Below, in pieces: positions 1 through 8,861 of a stretch of 41,858 nucleotides of DNA; position 1 is the first letter of the stretch, and each line of letters begins with the position of its first letter. Origin of the DNA: a gamma proteobacterium endosymbiont of Lamellibrachia anaximandri. GTDB taxonomy: Bacteria; Pseudomonadota; Gammaproteobacteria; Chromatiales; Chromatiaceae. Under the pieces are notes generated by a model that worked only from the letters and a program-made list of their open reading frames with translations, did no database searches and had not been told where the DNA came from. The stretch covers positions 1 to 41,858 of the forward strand of contig JAESPE010000020.1 in the NCBI GenBank assembly GCA_016756835.1. Reading direction: 5' to 3'. A program made the position numbers and the translations under genes.

Positions 1-110
1 GGATGCCTACTTTGCTTCCCCTCTGGCGCAAGGCACGCCGGGTAAGCAGTGCGGCCTCGCGGCTACCGGGGACTACCAGCCTTCGCTTCGCTCTCCATGG
101 CTGGCAGCGA
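1..110. other. Discordant sequence at left edge
   Basis: Up to about position 110 the minus-strand gene reads as a normal disulfide oxidoreductase. Beyond that point the reading frame gives about 15 unrelated residues and a stop at 63-65. The sequence is GC-rich and contains a short inverted repeat (CCAGCC / GGCTGG around 76-104). I do not recognise it. It may be the end of a mobile element or a chimeric contig end. Confidence 0.45.
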
Positions 111-1466
111 GCGTTCCGTGACCAGCGCAGCCACATCCTCATCCTCGCGAATCATCAGTCGCGGCGCCATCTCCACTATGGTGACCTGACTGCTGAAGCG
201 GGCAAAGGCCTGGGAGAGTTCGCAACCGATGGGACCACCGCCAAGCACCAGCAACCGCTGCGGGAGTTCCCTCAGCTGCCACAAGTTGTCCGAAGTCAGA
301 TAATCGATCTGATCGAGACCCGGAATCGGCGGCACAAAGGGTCGCGCGCCGGTGGCAACAACGATGCCCCGGGTGGTGATCTCGCGGCCATCCACCTCCA
401 CCACATAGGGCGAGGTAATCTTCGCCTCGCCCTGGATTACATCGACACCCAGTTCCGAATAGCGTTCAACAGAATCGTGGGGCTCAACCTCGCCAACCAC
501 CTTTTGTACCCGCTCCATGATTTGGGCAAAGTCATATTTCACGTCGATGGCATCGAACCCCCACTCCTGGGCGCGTCTGGACTGGGCCAGAATCCGTGAC
601 GAACGGATCAGCGCCTTGGAGGGAACACAACCGGTATTCAGGCAGTCTCCCCCCATCTTATGTTTTTCGATCAGGCTCACTTTCGACTTTACTGCAGCAG
701 CAATATAGGCGGAGACGAGACCCGCTGAACCACCACCGATCACCACAAGATTTCGATCAAACTTTGCCGGACGTTTCCATCCGGCCATGGCACGGCGCGC
801 CTTGACCAGTGCGACAAACTTTTTCGCCAACAGGGGAAAAAGTCCGAGCAGCACAAAGGAGCCTATCAGACCTGGTGACAGAATCCCTGACAATGAGTCG
901 AGTCCGGCCAGTTGGGTACCCGCATTGACATAGACAATCGTGCCCGCAAGCATACCGACCTGACTTACCCAGTAGAAGGTTATGGTTTTGATTGGCGTCA
1001 ATCCCATCACCAGGTTGATGACAAAGAAGGGAAAGAGTGGAACCAGTCGCAGGGTGAACAGATAGAAGGCGCCATCCTTCTCAATACCTGCATTGATCGA
1101 TTTCAAACGATCACCAAAACGAGACTGGACCGTGTCCCGCAGCAGAAACCGTGCGATGACAAAGGCCAGCGTAGCCCCTATGGTAGAAGCAAAGGAGACC
1201 AGCAGCAGCCCCCAAAACAGGCCGAAAACCGCCCCCACCGCTAGGGTCATCACTGTTGCCCCCGGCAGTGACAATGCGGTTACCAACACATAGACAACAA
1301 AAAACAGCGCCGCTGCAAACAGAGGCTCAGACCGTCGCCACTCGATCAATGCATCCCGCTGTGTCTGCAGGTACTCCAGGGTAAGGTATTGGGTCAGGTC
1401 GAAGTAAAAAAACGCACCGACCAACCCGATAATCACCAGCAGCAAAAAACCTTTTTGTCTATTCAT
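63..1466 (-). CDS. VTT/TVP38 membrane domain fused to FAD/NAD(P) disulfide oxidoreductase, 3' truncated
   Basis: Residues 1-225 form a polytopic membrane domain of the TVP38/TMEM64 (VTT, SNARE-associated) family, with hydrophobic segments near 7-22, 48-108, 140-185 and 195-220. Residues about 238-452 are a class I pyridine-nucleotide disulfide oxidoreductase related to mercuric reductase and lipoamide dehydrogenase. The FAD motif GGGSAG is at 244-249, the redox pair C275 and C280 lies in GGDCLNTGCVPSK, and a second nucleotide motif GGGPIG is at 409-414. This fusion is known in Proteobacteria, where the full protein is around 700 residues. Here the NAD domain is cut after residue 452, and the dimerisation domain with the catalytic His-Glu pair is missing. 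The substrate is unknown; it is not necessarily mercury. It is transcribed divergently from menF. The truncation lies at the window edge, so the gene may be intact in the genome. Confidence 0.85.
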   Translation of the reverse strand: MNRQKGFLLLVIIGLVGAFFYFDLTQYLTLEYLQTQRDALIEWRRSEPLFAAALFFVVYVLVTALSLPGATVMTLAVGAVFGLFWGLLLVSFASTIGATLAFVIARFLLRDTVQSRFGDRLKSINAGIEKDGAFYLFTLRLVPLFPFFVINLVMGLTPIKTITFYWVSQVGMLAGTIVYVNAGTQLAGLDSLSGILSPGLIGSFVLLGLFPLLAKKFVALVKARRAMAGWKRPAKFDRNLVVIGGGSAGLVSAYIAAAVKSKVSLIEKHKMGGDCLNTGCVPSKALIRSSRILAQSRRAQEWGFDAIDVKYDFAQIMERVQKVVGEVEPHDSVERYSELGVDVIQGEAKITSPYVVEVDGREITTRGIVVATGARPFVPPIPGLDQIDYLTSDNLWQLRELPQRLLVLGGGPIGCELSQAFARFSSQVTIVEMAPRLMIREDEDVAALVTERSLPAMESEAKAGSPR

Positions 1467-1510
1467 CAGTCCTGCAATCTCTCAATGATTGTATTTGTCA
1501 GACTCTACTA

Positions 1511-1529
1511 CGCGAGAGAATCTCTCGCG
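1511..1529. repeat. Perfect palindrome in the menF divergent intergenic region
   Basis: CGCGAGAG, a 3-base AAT spacer, then CTCTCGCG. The arms are perfect 8-bp inverted repeats. It lies between the divergent starts of the oxidoreductase gene and menF, 48 bp before the menF ATG. It could be an operator for a dimeric regulator or a leader hairpin. There is no T-run, so it is not an intrinsic terminator. The regulator is unknown. Confidence 0.5.
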
Positions 1530-1577
1530 GATTCATCCGCCACAGCCCCACAATAGGCCATACAGGGAGGAAACGTA

Positions 1578-3032
1578 ATGCCCGGCCAGCATGAAATCTC
1601 CTTTCCTATTTCTGAATCAGGTAACATTAAGTCTATGTTTGACCGTCAGGCGCTTATCGAGCGCGTCCAGAAAAAACTAAAGAAGGTGCTGCAAGACCAT
1701 GCAGCCACCTCAGATCAGGTCGTCACCCTGACGCTGCCCTTGCCGGAGGTCCACCTGCACAACCTGTCGGCCATGGCTGACGACAACTGGTTTTTCTGGG
1801 CCAAGCCAGAACAGGATGAATATGTCATCGGCATCGGAGATGCGCTGACTGTCACCACATCCGGAGAGGACCGGTTGAAACGCCTGGCAGCCGCATTCAA
1901 GCAGTTGCAAAGCCGTTGGACACGGCTCGATCCTGAACAGACCAGCTGTCACCCCATCACTTTCATCGGCTTTGCCTTTGCACCCGATGACCCTATGGAT
2001 GCGGCATGGAAAGGTATGCCCAACACCGGACTCTTTCTCCCACAACTGCTGCTGCAACAGCGTGACAACAATTGCGTACTCTCCTGCAGTTGGGACTGCA
2101 GCGTCGATAACGACAAAGGCGTCATCCTGGGGCAGTTGATCGGACGCCTCGAAGAACTGATTATCACGCTGTCATATAAACCGGGGCCCTCGGGACAACG
2201 CACAACCTTGACCCGGATTGAATCGAACCCAACACCGGATAAGTGGCTGGGGCTGGTTGAGCAACTCCAGTCCGGGATAACGCGCGGCGAGTTGGAAAAA
2301 ACCGTGCTGGCTCGACATATCCGGGTGCAGGCCCAGCACACACTGAATCCTGTACGACTCTCTGCAACCCTAAACTGCCTCTATCCCCGCAGTCTCCATT
2401 TCGCCACCCGTTTCAATGGGGTAACGCTGACCGCCGCCACCCCGGAACGACTGCTCTCCTGCCGGGGCTCAGAGATCATCTGCGATGCGGTCGGCGGCAC
2501 CACACAGCGTAGCGCCGAAGAGAACAAGGATCTGGCGCTCGGCCAGGCACTGCTGTCTGATCCCAAGACGGCACATGAACATCGCGTCGTGGTTGATACC
2601 ATCAAGCAGGCTCTGGAACCACTCTGTACTCATCTACGACATCCTCAAAAAACGCAACTGATGCCGCTTCGAAACCTGCAACACCTCTGGACTGAAATTC
2701 GGGGAGAGATGAATCACGGCGTCAGTCTGTTGGATGTCGCCGCCAAACTACACCCCACAGGTGCCGTAAATGGTGCACCGTCAGACAAGGCCTTTACCTG
2801 GCTGCGGAGAAATGAACCATTCAACCGTGGCTGGTATACCGGCGCGGCAGGGTGGCTGAGCGCATCTGGAGACGGAGAGTTGGCTGTACTCCTGCGTTGC
2901 GCCCTGCTTGATGGTGACTGCGCAGAACTCTATGCAGGCGCAGGAATTACCGCCGGTTCAGACCCTGCTGCCGAGTTTAATGAGACAGAGTTGAAATTCT
3001 TTGCGATGCTGGAAGCATTGGAAAATGCCTGA
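1578..3032 (+). CDS. menF: Isochorismate synthase MenF
   Basis: Converts chorismate to isochorismate, the first committed step of menaquinone synthesis, in the cytosol. The protein is 484 residues, somewhat longer than the roughly 430 of E. coli MenF. The C-terminal half carries the chorismate-binding fold, with KTVLARH near residue 240, ATPERLLS near 285, GGTTQRS just after it, and a C-terminal segment ending GAGITAGSDP and EFNETELK that supplies the Mg-binding glutamates. The first ATG is chosen because GGAGG at 1566-1570 sits seven bases upstream of it. A later ATG at 1635 has no comparable site. The stop overlaps the menD start, so the two are probably translationally coupled. An entC-type siderophore role is less likely because menD, B, A and C follow. 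Confidence 0.93.
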   Translation: MPGQHEISFPISESGNIKSMFDRQALIERVQKKLKKVLQDHAATSDQVVTLTLPLPEVHLHNLSAMADDNWFFWAKPEQDEYVIGIGDALTVTTSGEDRLKRLAAAFKQLQSRWTRLDPEQTSCHPITFIGFAFAPDDPMDAAWKGMPNTGLFLPQLLLQQRDNNCVLSCSWDCSVDNDKGVILGQLIGRLEELIITLSYKPGPSGQRTTLTRIESNPTPDKWLGLVEQLQSGITRGELEKTVLARHIRVQAQHTLNPVRLSATLNCLYPRSLHFATRFNGVTLTAATPERLLSCRGSEIICDAVGGTTQRSAEENKDLALGQALLSDPKTAHEHRVVVDTIKQALEPLCTHLRHPQKTQLMPLRNLQHLWTEIRGEMNHGVSLLDVAAKLHPTGAVNGAPSDKAFTWLRRNEPFNRGWYTGAAGWLSASGDGELAVLLRCALLDGDCAELYAGAGITAGSDPAAEFNETELKFFAMLEALENA

Positions 3033-4752
3033 ACATACGAAAGGCGTAAATGAAGATACCGCCACCCTCAATCTGCGCTGGGCAGACGCGTTGATCGACG
3101 GAATTGTAGCGACCGGCGTCCATCATGCCGTAATCTCCCCCGGTTCCCGCTCCACGCCGCTGGTACTTGCGATTGAGCGGCGACGCGACATTACCAACTG
3201 GCACCATCCCGATGAACGCAGCGCAGCTTTCTTTGCACTAGGTCTCGCCAGCCACGACCGCAAACCGGTAATCGTGATCGCCACCTCCGGCAGTGCCCCC
3301 GCACACTGGTATCCCGCCGTTATCGAGGCAAACCGCGGCAACATCCCCCTGCTCCTGCTCAGCGCCGACCGGCCACCGGAACTACAGAACTGCGGCGCCA
3401 ACCAGTCTGTCGATCAAAACCGGCTGTTCGGCACCCATGTGCGAGGGTTTCATGATCCAGGACCGGCATCGCCCGAAGCGATCGACTATATCCAAGCCCT
3501 GGGGGTTCGCGCCGGCCATCAGGCCTGCTGGCCCAATCCCGGGCCGGTGCATCTCAACCTTCCCTTCAGGGAACCTCTGGTGCCGAAGCTGTTTCCAAAA
3601 TCGCCCAAAAGCACAACCAAACGAACGCCGCCCGAGCCATCGATCATAGCGGATCAGGATCAGTTAACGAGAATCCACGCCTGCATATCGAAGCAGCCCG
3701 GTCTGATCGTCTGTGGACCCAAAACATTTCATCCTGGATTCCCGAATGCCGTCACGAGACTGGCAGAGGTGCTGGGAACACCGATTCTCGCCGACCCACT
3801 CAGCCAGCTGCGTTTCGGCAATCATGACCTGTCGCACATCATCAGTCGCTATGACAGTTTTCTACGCAATCCGGATTTCCGTCAACAACATCAACCCGCA
3901 TGGGTGTTGAGATTCGGCGCAGCGCCCGTTTCAAAAACACTGCTCTCCTATCTGAAACACAATGGAGCACACACCCTGCTCTGTGATCCTCTAGGCAACT
4001 GGCCAGATCCGCTGCATCAAGTGACGGAGATGATACGTGCCACGCCGACGCTGTTGTGCCAACAATTGCTGGAGATGAATCCTGTCTCTGCCGGGGGTAA
4101 CTGGTTCAAAGACTTTGCTGCTCAGGAGCGGGCGATAAACAACCGGCAACCTGCCCCTGAATCTCTCCCCTTTGAAGACAAAATCATCGGCGAGATTCTC
4201 GAATGCATCCCATCCGGTGCCACGCTATTCAGCGGGAATTCCCTGCCCATCCGCCAACTCGACCGCTGGAGCGGCACCTCCGGCAAGGCGATCCGCATCC
4301 TCGCCAACCGGGGCGCCAGCGGCATCGACGGTAATATCTCCACCCTGCTCGGTATCGCGGCTGCCAGCAATGAGCCGGTAGTCGGGTTGCTGGGAGACCT
4401 GACCTTCTTCCACGACATGAATGGTCTGCTGGCCATGCGGGATCTGGACGCAACCATCATCCTTCTCAACAACGGCGGTGGAGCCATCTTCGGCCAGTTG
4501 CCACAAGCCGAACTGAAAGGCTTTGAAAAACACTGGCTGATGCCCACGGGCCTGGATTTCTCTCACGCGGCGAAGCTGTTTGGGATCGACTATCGCCGTA
4601 TTACAAAACAGGCCGAATTCAGACCCGCTTTGCGCGAGGCCATTGCCGCAAAACAGGGTACGATCATCGAGGTCATGATTGATCGCAAATTGAGCCGGCA
4701 ACGCCAGACTGACTATTGGCAATCGATCACTGGAGAACGGAGCCAAGCTTAA
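3025..4752 (+). CDS. menD: SEPHCHC synthase MenD
   Basis: Thiamine-diphosphate enzyme that joins isochorismate and 2-oxoglutarate to give SEPHCHC, step 2 of the menaquinone pathway. From the ATG at 3025 it has 575 residues, a normal length. The N-terminal pyrimidine-binding domain has SPGSRSTPLVLAI. The C-terminal ThDP/Mg site is GDLTFFHDMNGLLAMRDL followed by NNGGGAIFGQLPQ. The ATG lies eight bases inside the end of menF (menF stop at 3030-3032). An in-frame TTG at 3001 would extend it by eight residues but lacks a better ribosome site. The alkD-like gene follows after 19 bases. Confidence 0.95.
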   Translation: MPEHTKGVNEDTATLNLRWADALIDGIVATGVHHAVISPGSRSTPLVLAIERRRDITNWHHPDERSAAFFALGLASHDRKPVIVIATSGSAPAHWYPAVIEANRGNIPLLLLSADRPPELQNCGANQSVDQNRLFGTHVRGFHDPGPASPEAIDYIQALGVRAGHQACWPNPGPVHLNLPFREPLVPKLFPKSPKSTTKRTPPEPSIIADQDQLTRIHACISKQPGLIVCGPKTFHPGFPNAVTRLAEVLGTPILADPLSQLRFGNHDLSHIISRYDSFLRNPDFRQQHQPAWVLRFGAAPVSKTLLSYLKHNGAHTLLCDPLGNWPDPLHQVTEMIRATPTLLCQQLLEMNPVSAGGNWFKDFAAQERAINNRQPAPESLPFEDKIIGEILECIPSGATLFSGNSLPIRQLDRWSGTSGKAIRILANRGASGIDGNISTLLGIAAASNEPVVGLLGDLTFFHDMNGLLAMRDLDATIILLNNGGGAIFGQLPQAELKGFEKHWLMPTGLDFSHAAKLFGIDYRRITKQAEFRPALREAIAAKQGTIIEVMIDRKLSRQRQTDYWQSITGERSQA

Positions 4753-4771
4753 CCCCCATTCCTTAATCAAA

Positions 4772-5488
4772 ATGTCCCATACAAAAGAGATTTCAGCCCT
4801 GCGTAGCGCCTTGAAGTCCCTCGTCACGCCGGGTAAGGCGGAGATTCTGCAACGCTTTTTCAAGATCGGCCCCGGCGAGTATGGCGAGGGGGACCGGTTT
4901 CATGGCGTGGTGGTACCGGATCAACGCAAGGTTGCCAAGCAGTTCAAGGCCCTTGCACTTCCAGCAGTGGAACAACTGCTGCAATCAGCATTTCATGAAG
5001 AGCGCCTTACCGCCCTCTTCATCCTCATCCACCAGTTTGAGAAGGGTAACCTTGCGGTTAAGAAAAGGATCTTTCAGACCTATGTCCGCAACATGGAATA
5101 CATCAATAGCTGGGATCTGGTTGACAGCTCCGCACCCCATATCATCGGTGCCTGGCTGGAACAGCGCGATAGATCTCAGCTCTACGAATGGGCTGATTCA
5201 GACGACCTTTGGCAAAGACGCATCGCCATACTCGCTACCTTCCGGTACATCAAAAACGGGGAATTCGAGGATGCGCTCAATATAGCCGATAAACTGCTTG
5301 ATGACTCCCACGACCTGATCCACAAGGCAGTCGGTTGGATGCTCAGGGAGATCGGCAAACGGGATCTTGCCAGAGAGAGACAATTTCTCGATCGCCACGC
5401 TGCAACCATGCCACGCACTATGCTGCGATATGCCATAGAGAAACTACCGGAACCCCAAAGACAGGCCTATCTGAAACTGAAACCCTAA
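4772..5488 (+). CDS. AlkD-family HEAT-repeat DNA alkylation repair protein
   Basis: A 238-residue all-helical protein of the DNA_alkylation_repair / AlkD family, close to the length of Bacillus AlkD. These are HEAT-like-repeat DNA glycosylases that release N3- and N7-alkylpurines. Family features are the N-terminal helix-rich segment with GEYGEGDRFHGVVVPDQRK near 31-49, the FILIHQFEKG helix near 83-92, NSWDLVDSSAPHIIG near 111-125, and KAVGWMLREIGKRD near 185-198. The active-site Asp and Trp of characterised AlkD plausibly correspond to WDLVD and to the W of KAVGWMLREIG. It sits between menD and menB in the same direction but has no evident role in quinone synthesis, so it is a passenger. Its TAA stop is part of the four-base duplication flanking the downstream MITE. 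Confidence 0.88.
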   Translation: MSHTKEISALRSALKSLVTPGKAEILQRFFKIGPGEYGEGDRFHGVVVPDQRKVAKQFKALALPAVEQLLQSAFHEERLTALFILIHQFEKGNLAVKKRIFQTYVRNMEYINSWDLVDSSAPHIIGAWLEQRDRSQLYEWADSDDLWQRRIAILATFRYIKNGEFEDALNIADKLLDDSHDLIHKAVGWMLREIGKRDLARERQFLDRHAATMPRTMLRYAIEKLPEPQRQAYLKLKP

Positions 5489-5647
5489 GGGAGCCTCTGA
5501 ACAAGTCATGGACCTACAGCTTGCGGTTGAAATGCACTGCTTCTTCGTTGAAAATCTTCACAATAGCCTGCTATTGCGTACGATTTCCGCCTCAAATCAG
5601 CGCATTTCATCTCACAATCTGAACGGCCCAGACTTATTCAGAGGCCC
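5489..5647. mobile_element. MITE-like element with 19-bp terminal inverted repeats
   Basis: A 159-bp non-coding element between the alkD-like gene and menB. The left end reads GGGAGCCTCTGAACAAGTC. The right end, on the other strand, reads GGGCCTCTGAATAAGTC. The element is flanked on both sides by CTAA (5485-5488 and 5648-5651), a four-base direct duplication matching the YTAR target of IS5-group elements. Inside are TGAAATGC / GCATTTCA arms (about 5528 and 5601) and a hairpin CAATAGC-CT-GCTATTG (near 5562-5577). There is no transposase frame, so it is non-autonomous and would need a parent IS elsewhere. The assignment to the IS5 family is inferred from the duplication only. Confidence 0.8.
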
Positions 5648-5692
5648 CTAAGCCTGTTAGAATTGATTTTTTTAAAGCACTCAGAGCAACCC

Positions 5693-6523
5693 ATGCAGAC
5701 CTCCTTTAGTTGGCAGGCGCCGCCGAATCTGGCATTCGAAGATATCCTCTACCATCAGGCGGAGGGCATCGCCAAGATCACCATCAACCGGCCTCATGTG
5801 CGCAACGCCTTTCGGCCGGAAACCGTGGAGGAACTGAGCCAGGCGTTCCGCCATGCCCATCTCGATCCGAAGATCGGCGTCATCATTCTCACCGGCGCAG
5901 GTGATCTCGCTTTCTGCTCCGGTGGGGATCAGAAGATTCGCGGTGATGGCGGTTATAAAGACAGCAAGGGCGTGGAACATCTCAATGTACTGGAACTGCA
6001 ACGGCAGATCCGCACGCTGCCGAAACCCGTGGTGGCAATGGTCGCGGGTTATGCGATTGGCGGCGGTCATGTGCTGCACCTGATCTGTGATCTCACCCTC
6101 GCCGCAGACAACGCCCGCTTCGGTCAGACAGGCCCGCGGGTAGGCAGTTTCGACGGTGGACTGGGCGCGGGGCTGCTGGCCCGCACCGTTGGGCTGAAAA
6201 AAGCCAAGGAGATCTGGTTTCTCTGCCGCCAATACGATGCAGAGCAGGCACTGGATATGGGGCTGGTCAACAAGGTCGTACCCCTGGCAGAGCTGGAGCA
6301 GGAGACAGTACAATGGTGCCGTGAGATGCTCGAACTCTCCCCCACCGCCCTGCGCGTTCTCAAGGCCTCATTTAATGCCGAAACCGATGGCCTCTCCGGC
6401 ATCCAGGAGTTGGCCGGCAACGCCACCGCCCTCTTCTATCTCACCGATGAAGCTCAGGAAGGGCGGGATGCCTTCGTGGAAAAACGTCCGGCTGACTTCG
6501 ACAAATTCCCCCGCCGTCCATGA
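5693..6523 (+). CDS. menB: 1,4-dihydroxy-2-naphthoyl-CoA synthase MenB
   Basis: Crotonase-fold enzyme that cyclises o-succinylbenzoyl-CoA to 1,4-dihydroxy-2-naphthoyl-CoA by an intramolecular Claisen (Dieckmann) condensation. It has 276 residues from the ATG at 5693, against 285 in E. coli. MenB-specific motifs are [11 protein letters not shown] (oxyanion hole), [20 protein letters not shown], and [14 protein letters not shown], which contains the active-site Asp-Gly-Gly, with the C-terminal [14 protein letters not shown]. An upstream TTG at 5663 would add ten residues from sequence just outside the MITE and is unlikely. Its stop overlaps the menA start (ATGA). The MITE immediately upstream may separate this gene from the menFD transcript or supply a promoter. 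Confidence 0.96.
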   Translation: MQTSFSWQAPPNLAFEDILYHQAEGIAKITINRPHVRNAFRPETVEELSQAFRHAHLDPKIGVIILTGAGDLAFCSGGDQKIRGDGGYKDSKGVEHLNVLELQRQIRTLPKPVVAMVAGYAIGGGHVLHLICDLTLAADNARFGQTGPRVGSFDGGLGAGLLARTVGLKKAKEIWFLCRQYDAEQALDMGLVNKVVPLAELEQETVQWCREMLELSPTALRVLKASFNAETDGLSGIQELAGNATALFYLTDEAQEGRDAFVEKRPADFDKFPRRP

Positions 6524-7383
6524 ATCAATGGCTGCTCGCGATACGTCCCAAAACGTTGGGTATCTCACTGGTACCGGTGTTGGTGGGCAGTAGTCTCGCC
6601 TGGACGGAGACTTCGCAATTCAGCTGGGTAACTGCGATAGCGGCACTTCTCGGCGCACTGCTAATTCAGATTGGCACCAATCTGCACAACGACGCGGCAG
6701 ATTTTGAACGGGGCGCCGATACTGAAGCCCGTGTGGGTCCCGCCCGCGCCACGGCAGAGGGCTGGTTCACTGCCACAGAGGTCAAGCAGGCAGCCTATCT
6801 CAGCTTCGGCACCGCTTTTCTTATCGGAATCTATCTGGCCTGGATTGGGGGCTGGCCGATCATCGTCTTGGGACTCATCTCCCTCACTGCGGGTTATGCC
6901 TATACCGGCGGTCCCAAACCCATCGCCTATAGCGCCTCTGGTGAACTGTTCGTCTTTCTCTTCTTCGGACTCGCCGCCGTGATGGGCAGTTACTATATCC
7001 AGACCCTGACACTCTCCCTCAATGCTTTTGCCGCAGCCTGCGCGGTGGGTTTTTTGGCTGCAGCGGTGCTGCTGGTCAACAACTACCGTGACCTGGATAC
7101 CGACCGGATCGCCCACAAGCTGACTCTGGTCTTCCATCTGGGTCGGAAGCGCGCCCGGATACTCTACGGCTTCATGCTGCTGACACCGTTTCTGCTGCCT
7201 CTGATAATGGGCAAAGAAACCCCCAGCATCTGGCTACCGCTCGTTGTCCTGCCCTGGGCTGTTATGCTTTTACAACGTTTCATCTCGACTCCCGCCGGCC
7301 CCGAATTCAATCAGTTGCTGGCGCACACCGCGAAGTTACAACTTATGTTTGGCCTGCTGCTCAGCCTGGGCCTGCTAATCTGA
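6520..7383 (+). CDS. menA: 1,4-dihydroxy-2-naphthoate polyprenyltransferase MenA
   Basis: Integral membrane UbiA-family prenyltransferase that attaches the polyprenyl tail to DHNA, giving demethylmenaquinone. It has 287 residues with about eight or nine hydrophobic segments. The two Asp-rich prenyl-diphosphate/Mg sites are NDAAD at 57-61 and NNYRDLDTD at 187-195. The segments [14 protein letters not shown] and [15 protein letters not shown] are typical of MenA rather than UbiA. It overlaps menB by four bases, and menC begins one base after its stop, so menB-menA-menC is a tightly packed operon. Confidence 0.95.
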   Translation: MNQWLLAIRPKTLGISLVPVLVGSSLAWTETSQFSWVTAIAALLGALLIQIGTNLHNDAADFERGADTEARVGPARATAEGWFTATEVKQAAYLSFGTAFLIGIYLAWIGGWPIIVLGLISLTAGYAYTGGPKPIAYSASGELFVFLFFGLAAVMGSYYIQTLTLSLNAFAAACAVGFLAAAVLLVNNYRDLDTDRIAHKLTLVFHLGRKRARILYGFMLLTPFLLPLIMGKETPSIWLPLVVLPWAVMLLQRFISTPAGPEFNQLLAHTAKLQLMFGLLLSLGLLI

Positions 7384-7384
7384 G

Positions 7385-8449
7385 ATGCACATTCGATCAG
7401 CCCGTTTGATCCCCTATTCACTACCGCTCAGACTGCAGTGGCAGAGCAGTATGGGGGGATTTTGCGAGCGGAAGGGCTGGCTGATAGAACTCTCCTGTAA
7501 CAATGGCGCCAAAGGGTATGGGGATTGTGCCCCACTGCAGGCTGCCGGGACCGAGCCACCAGAGATTGCAAAGCAGTGGTTGAAAGAACAGCTATCGGCC
7601 ACGGAGGGCAAATCACCCTCTGAACTGCTACGGAGATGCACTGCGGGAACCTCACAAACCCCTGCAGCCCGTTTCGCCCTGGAGACCGCATTACTCGATC
7701 TTTTTGCTCAGTCTGAACAGGTCACGCTACGCCACTGGATCAACGCAAAAGCCCCTGACCATGTTTTGGTAAACGCAGTGATCGGTACTCTGAACGACTC
7801 AGTAGAAAAACGGGCGTTCCGTAAAATAGAGCAGGGTTTTACGACCTTGAAATTAAAAGTCGGCGTGAAGAGTCCACAGGATGAACTGGCACAACTGCAT
7901 GGACTGGCACAACAACTAACGGAAAAGATCAGACTCAGACTGGATGCCAACCAGGCATGGAGTTCCAAGGATGCGGAGTACTTTATTGATGGCATTCGAG
8001 GGCTGCCCATCGACTCCCTTGAAGAGCCATTGCGTGAAGCTGACCTGAAACTTCTGGCAAAACTACAGAATCGGGCCGACTGTTCACTGGCCCTTGATGA
8101 ATCGCTTGCACAACTTCATATCGACAGGCTCCTGGCACATCCACCAGTAAAACGATTCATCCTCAAACCTATGGTAATCGGTAGCCTGCTATCTACGAAG
8201 AAACTTGCCGAATCGGCTGCAAATGCCAGTATGGAGTGCGTTGTCACCACAACCGTAGACAGCGCTGTGGGCGTACTGGCAACTGCCCAGTTGGCGGCAG
8301 CCATACCCTCCTCCCGACATCTGGCGCAGGGTTTGGCCACCAGTGAATGGCTGGAAGAGGACATCGCAGAACCCCTTGCCATCACTAATGGTCAGATGAT
8401 ATTACCTGATACACATGGACTTGGAATCGGCCCAATCACCACAGCCTAA
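7385..8449 (+). CDS. menC: o-Succinylbenzoate synthase MenC
   Basis: Enolase-superfamily dehydratase converting SHCHC to o-succinylbenzoate. It has 354 residues. The catalytic lysine pair is K156 and K158 in TTLKLKVG. The metal ligands are D187 (RLDANQAW), E214 (SLEEP) and D238 (LALDES), and the second catalytic lysine is K261 (FILKP). The spacing between these matches E. coli MenC within a few residues. The C-terminal CVVTTTVDSAVGVLA closes the barrel. It follows menA with one intervening base and the thioesterase gene follows closely. The substrate SHCHC normally comes from MenH, for which no gene is seen in the window. Confidence 0.94.
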   Translation: MHIRSARLIPYSLPLRLQWQSSMGGFCERKGWLIELSCNNGAKGYGDCAPLQAAGTEPPEIAKQWLKEQLSATEGKSPSELLRRCTAGTSQTPAARFALETALLDLFAQSEQVTLRHWINAKAPDHVLVNAVIGTLNDSVEKRAFRKIEQGFTTLKLKVGVKSPQDELAQLHGLAQQLTEKIRLRLDANQAWSSKDAEYFIDGIRGLPIDSLEEPLREADLKLLAKLQNRADCSLALDESLAQLHIDRLLAHPPVKRFILKPMVIGSLLSTKKLAESAANASMECVVTTTVDSAVGVLATAQLAAAIPSSRHLAQGLATSEWLEEDIAEPLAITNGQMILPDTHGLGIGPITTA

Positions 8450-8453
8450 CGTT

Positions 8454-8861
8454 ATGTCTACCTACGAATATCAATTTACCGTTCCGCTACATGACATCGA
8501 CGCGGCCGGAGTAATGTTTTTTACGCACATCCTGCGCCATGCACACAATGCCTACGAGGCTTTCATGGCGGAAATTGGCTTCGAATTGAAAAGCCTGATC
8601 GAAGAGAACCAGCACCTGCCTTTGATTCATACCGAGGCCACATTTCTTCGCCCAATCAGACATGGTGATAAGGTCTCCGTTCATCTGCAAGTGACAACGA
8701 TTGGAGATACCTCTTTCACTGTCAGCTACCGCTTTCACGATCAGAATGAAAATGAACTGGCGAAGGTGGAGACCAGTCATGTCCTGATCTCCCCTTACAA
8801 GGGAGAACGCCGAGCTCTGCCTGACGACGTGCGGGAAGCGTTGTCTAACTATCTGGACTAA
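8454..8861 (+). CDS. Hotdog thioesterase, probable DHNA-CoA hydrolase
   Basis: A 135-residue single-domain 4-hydroxybenzoyl-CoA thioesterase-like (hotdog) protein. The segment VPLHDIDAAGVMFFTHILRH contains the family's catalytic Asp (D-x-D-x-x-G), and HTEATFLRPIRHGD is the second conserved block. In cyanobacteria the 4HBT-type enzyme Slr0204 hydrolyses DHNA-CoA to DHNA, the step between MenB and MenA. Placement directly after menC makes that the best guess here. The ATG at 8454 is chosen because the alignable hotdog fold starts there. The ATG at 8415 would add 13 residues overlapping menC. Neither has a strong ribosome site. Its 3' end overlaps the convergent menE by 17 bases. Confidence 0.85.
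   Translation: MSTYEYQFTVPLHDIDAAGVMFFTHILRHAHNAYEAFMAEIGFELKSLIEENQHLPLIHTEATFLRPIRHGDKVSVHLQVTTIGDTSFTVSYRFHDQNENELAKVETSHVLISPYKGERRALPDDVREALSNYLD

Noticed and set aside
1-110. Group II intron boundary at the left edge
   Set aside because: No GUGYG 5' end, no domain V hairpin and no reverse-transcriptase frame are visible in the available bases.
63-1466. Naming the fusion protein mercuric reductase (merA)
   Set aside because: The oxidoreductase resembles MerA, but the membrane VTT domain replaces the metal-binding domain, the C-terminal Cys pair cannot be seen, and no mer genes are near.
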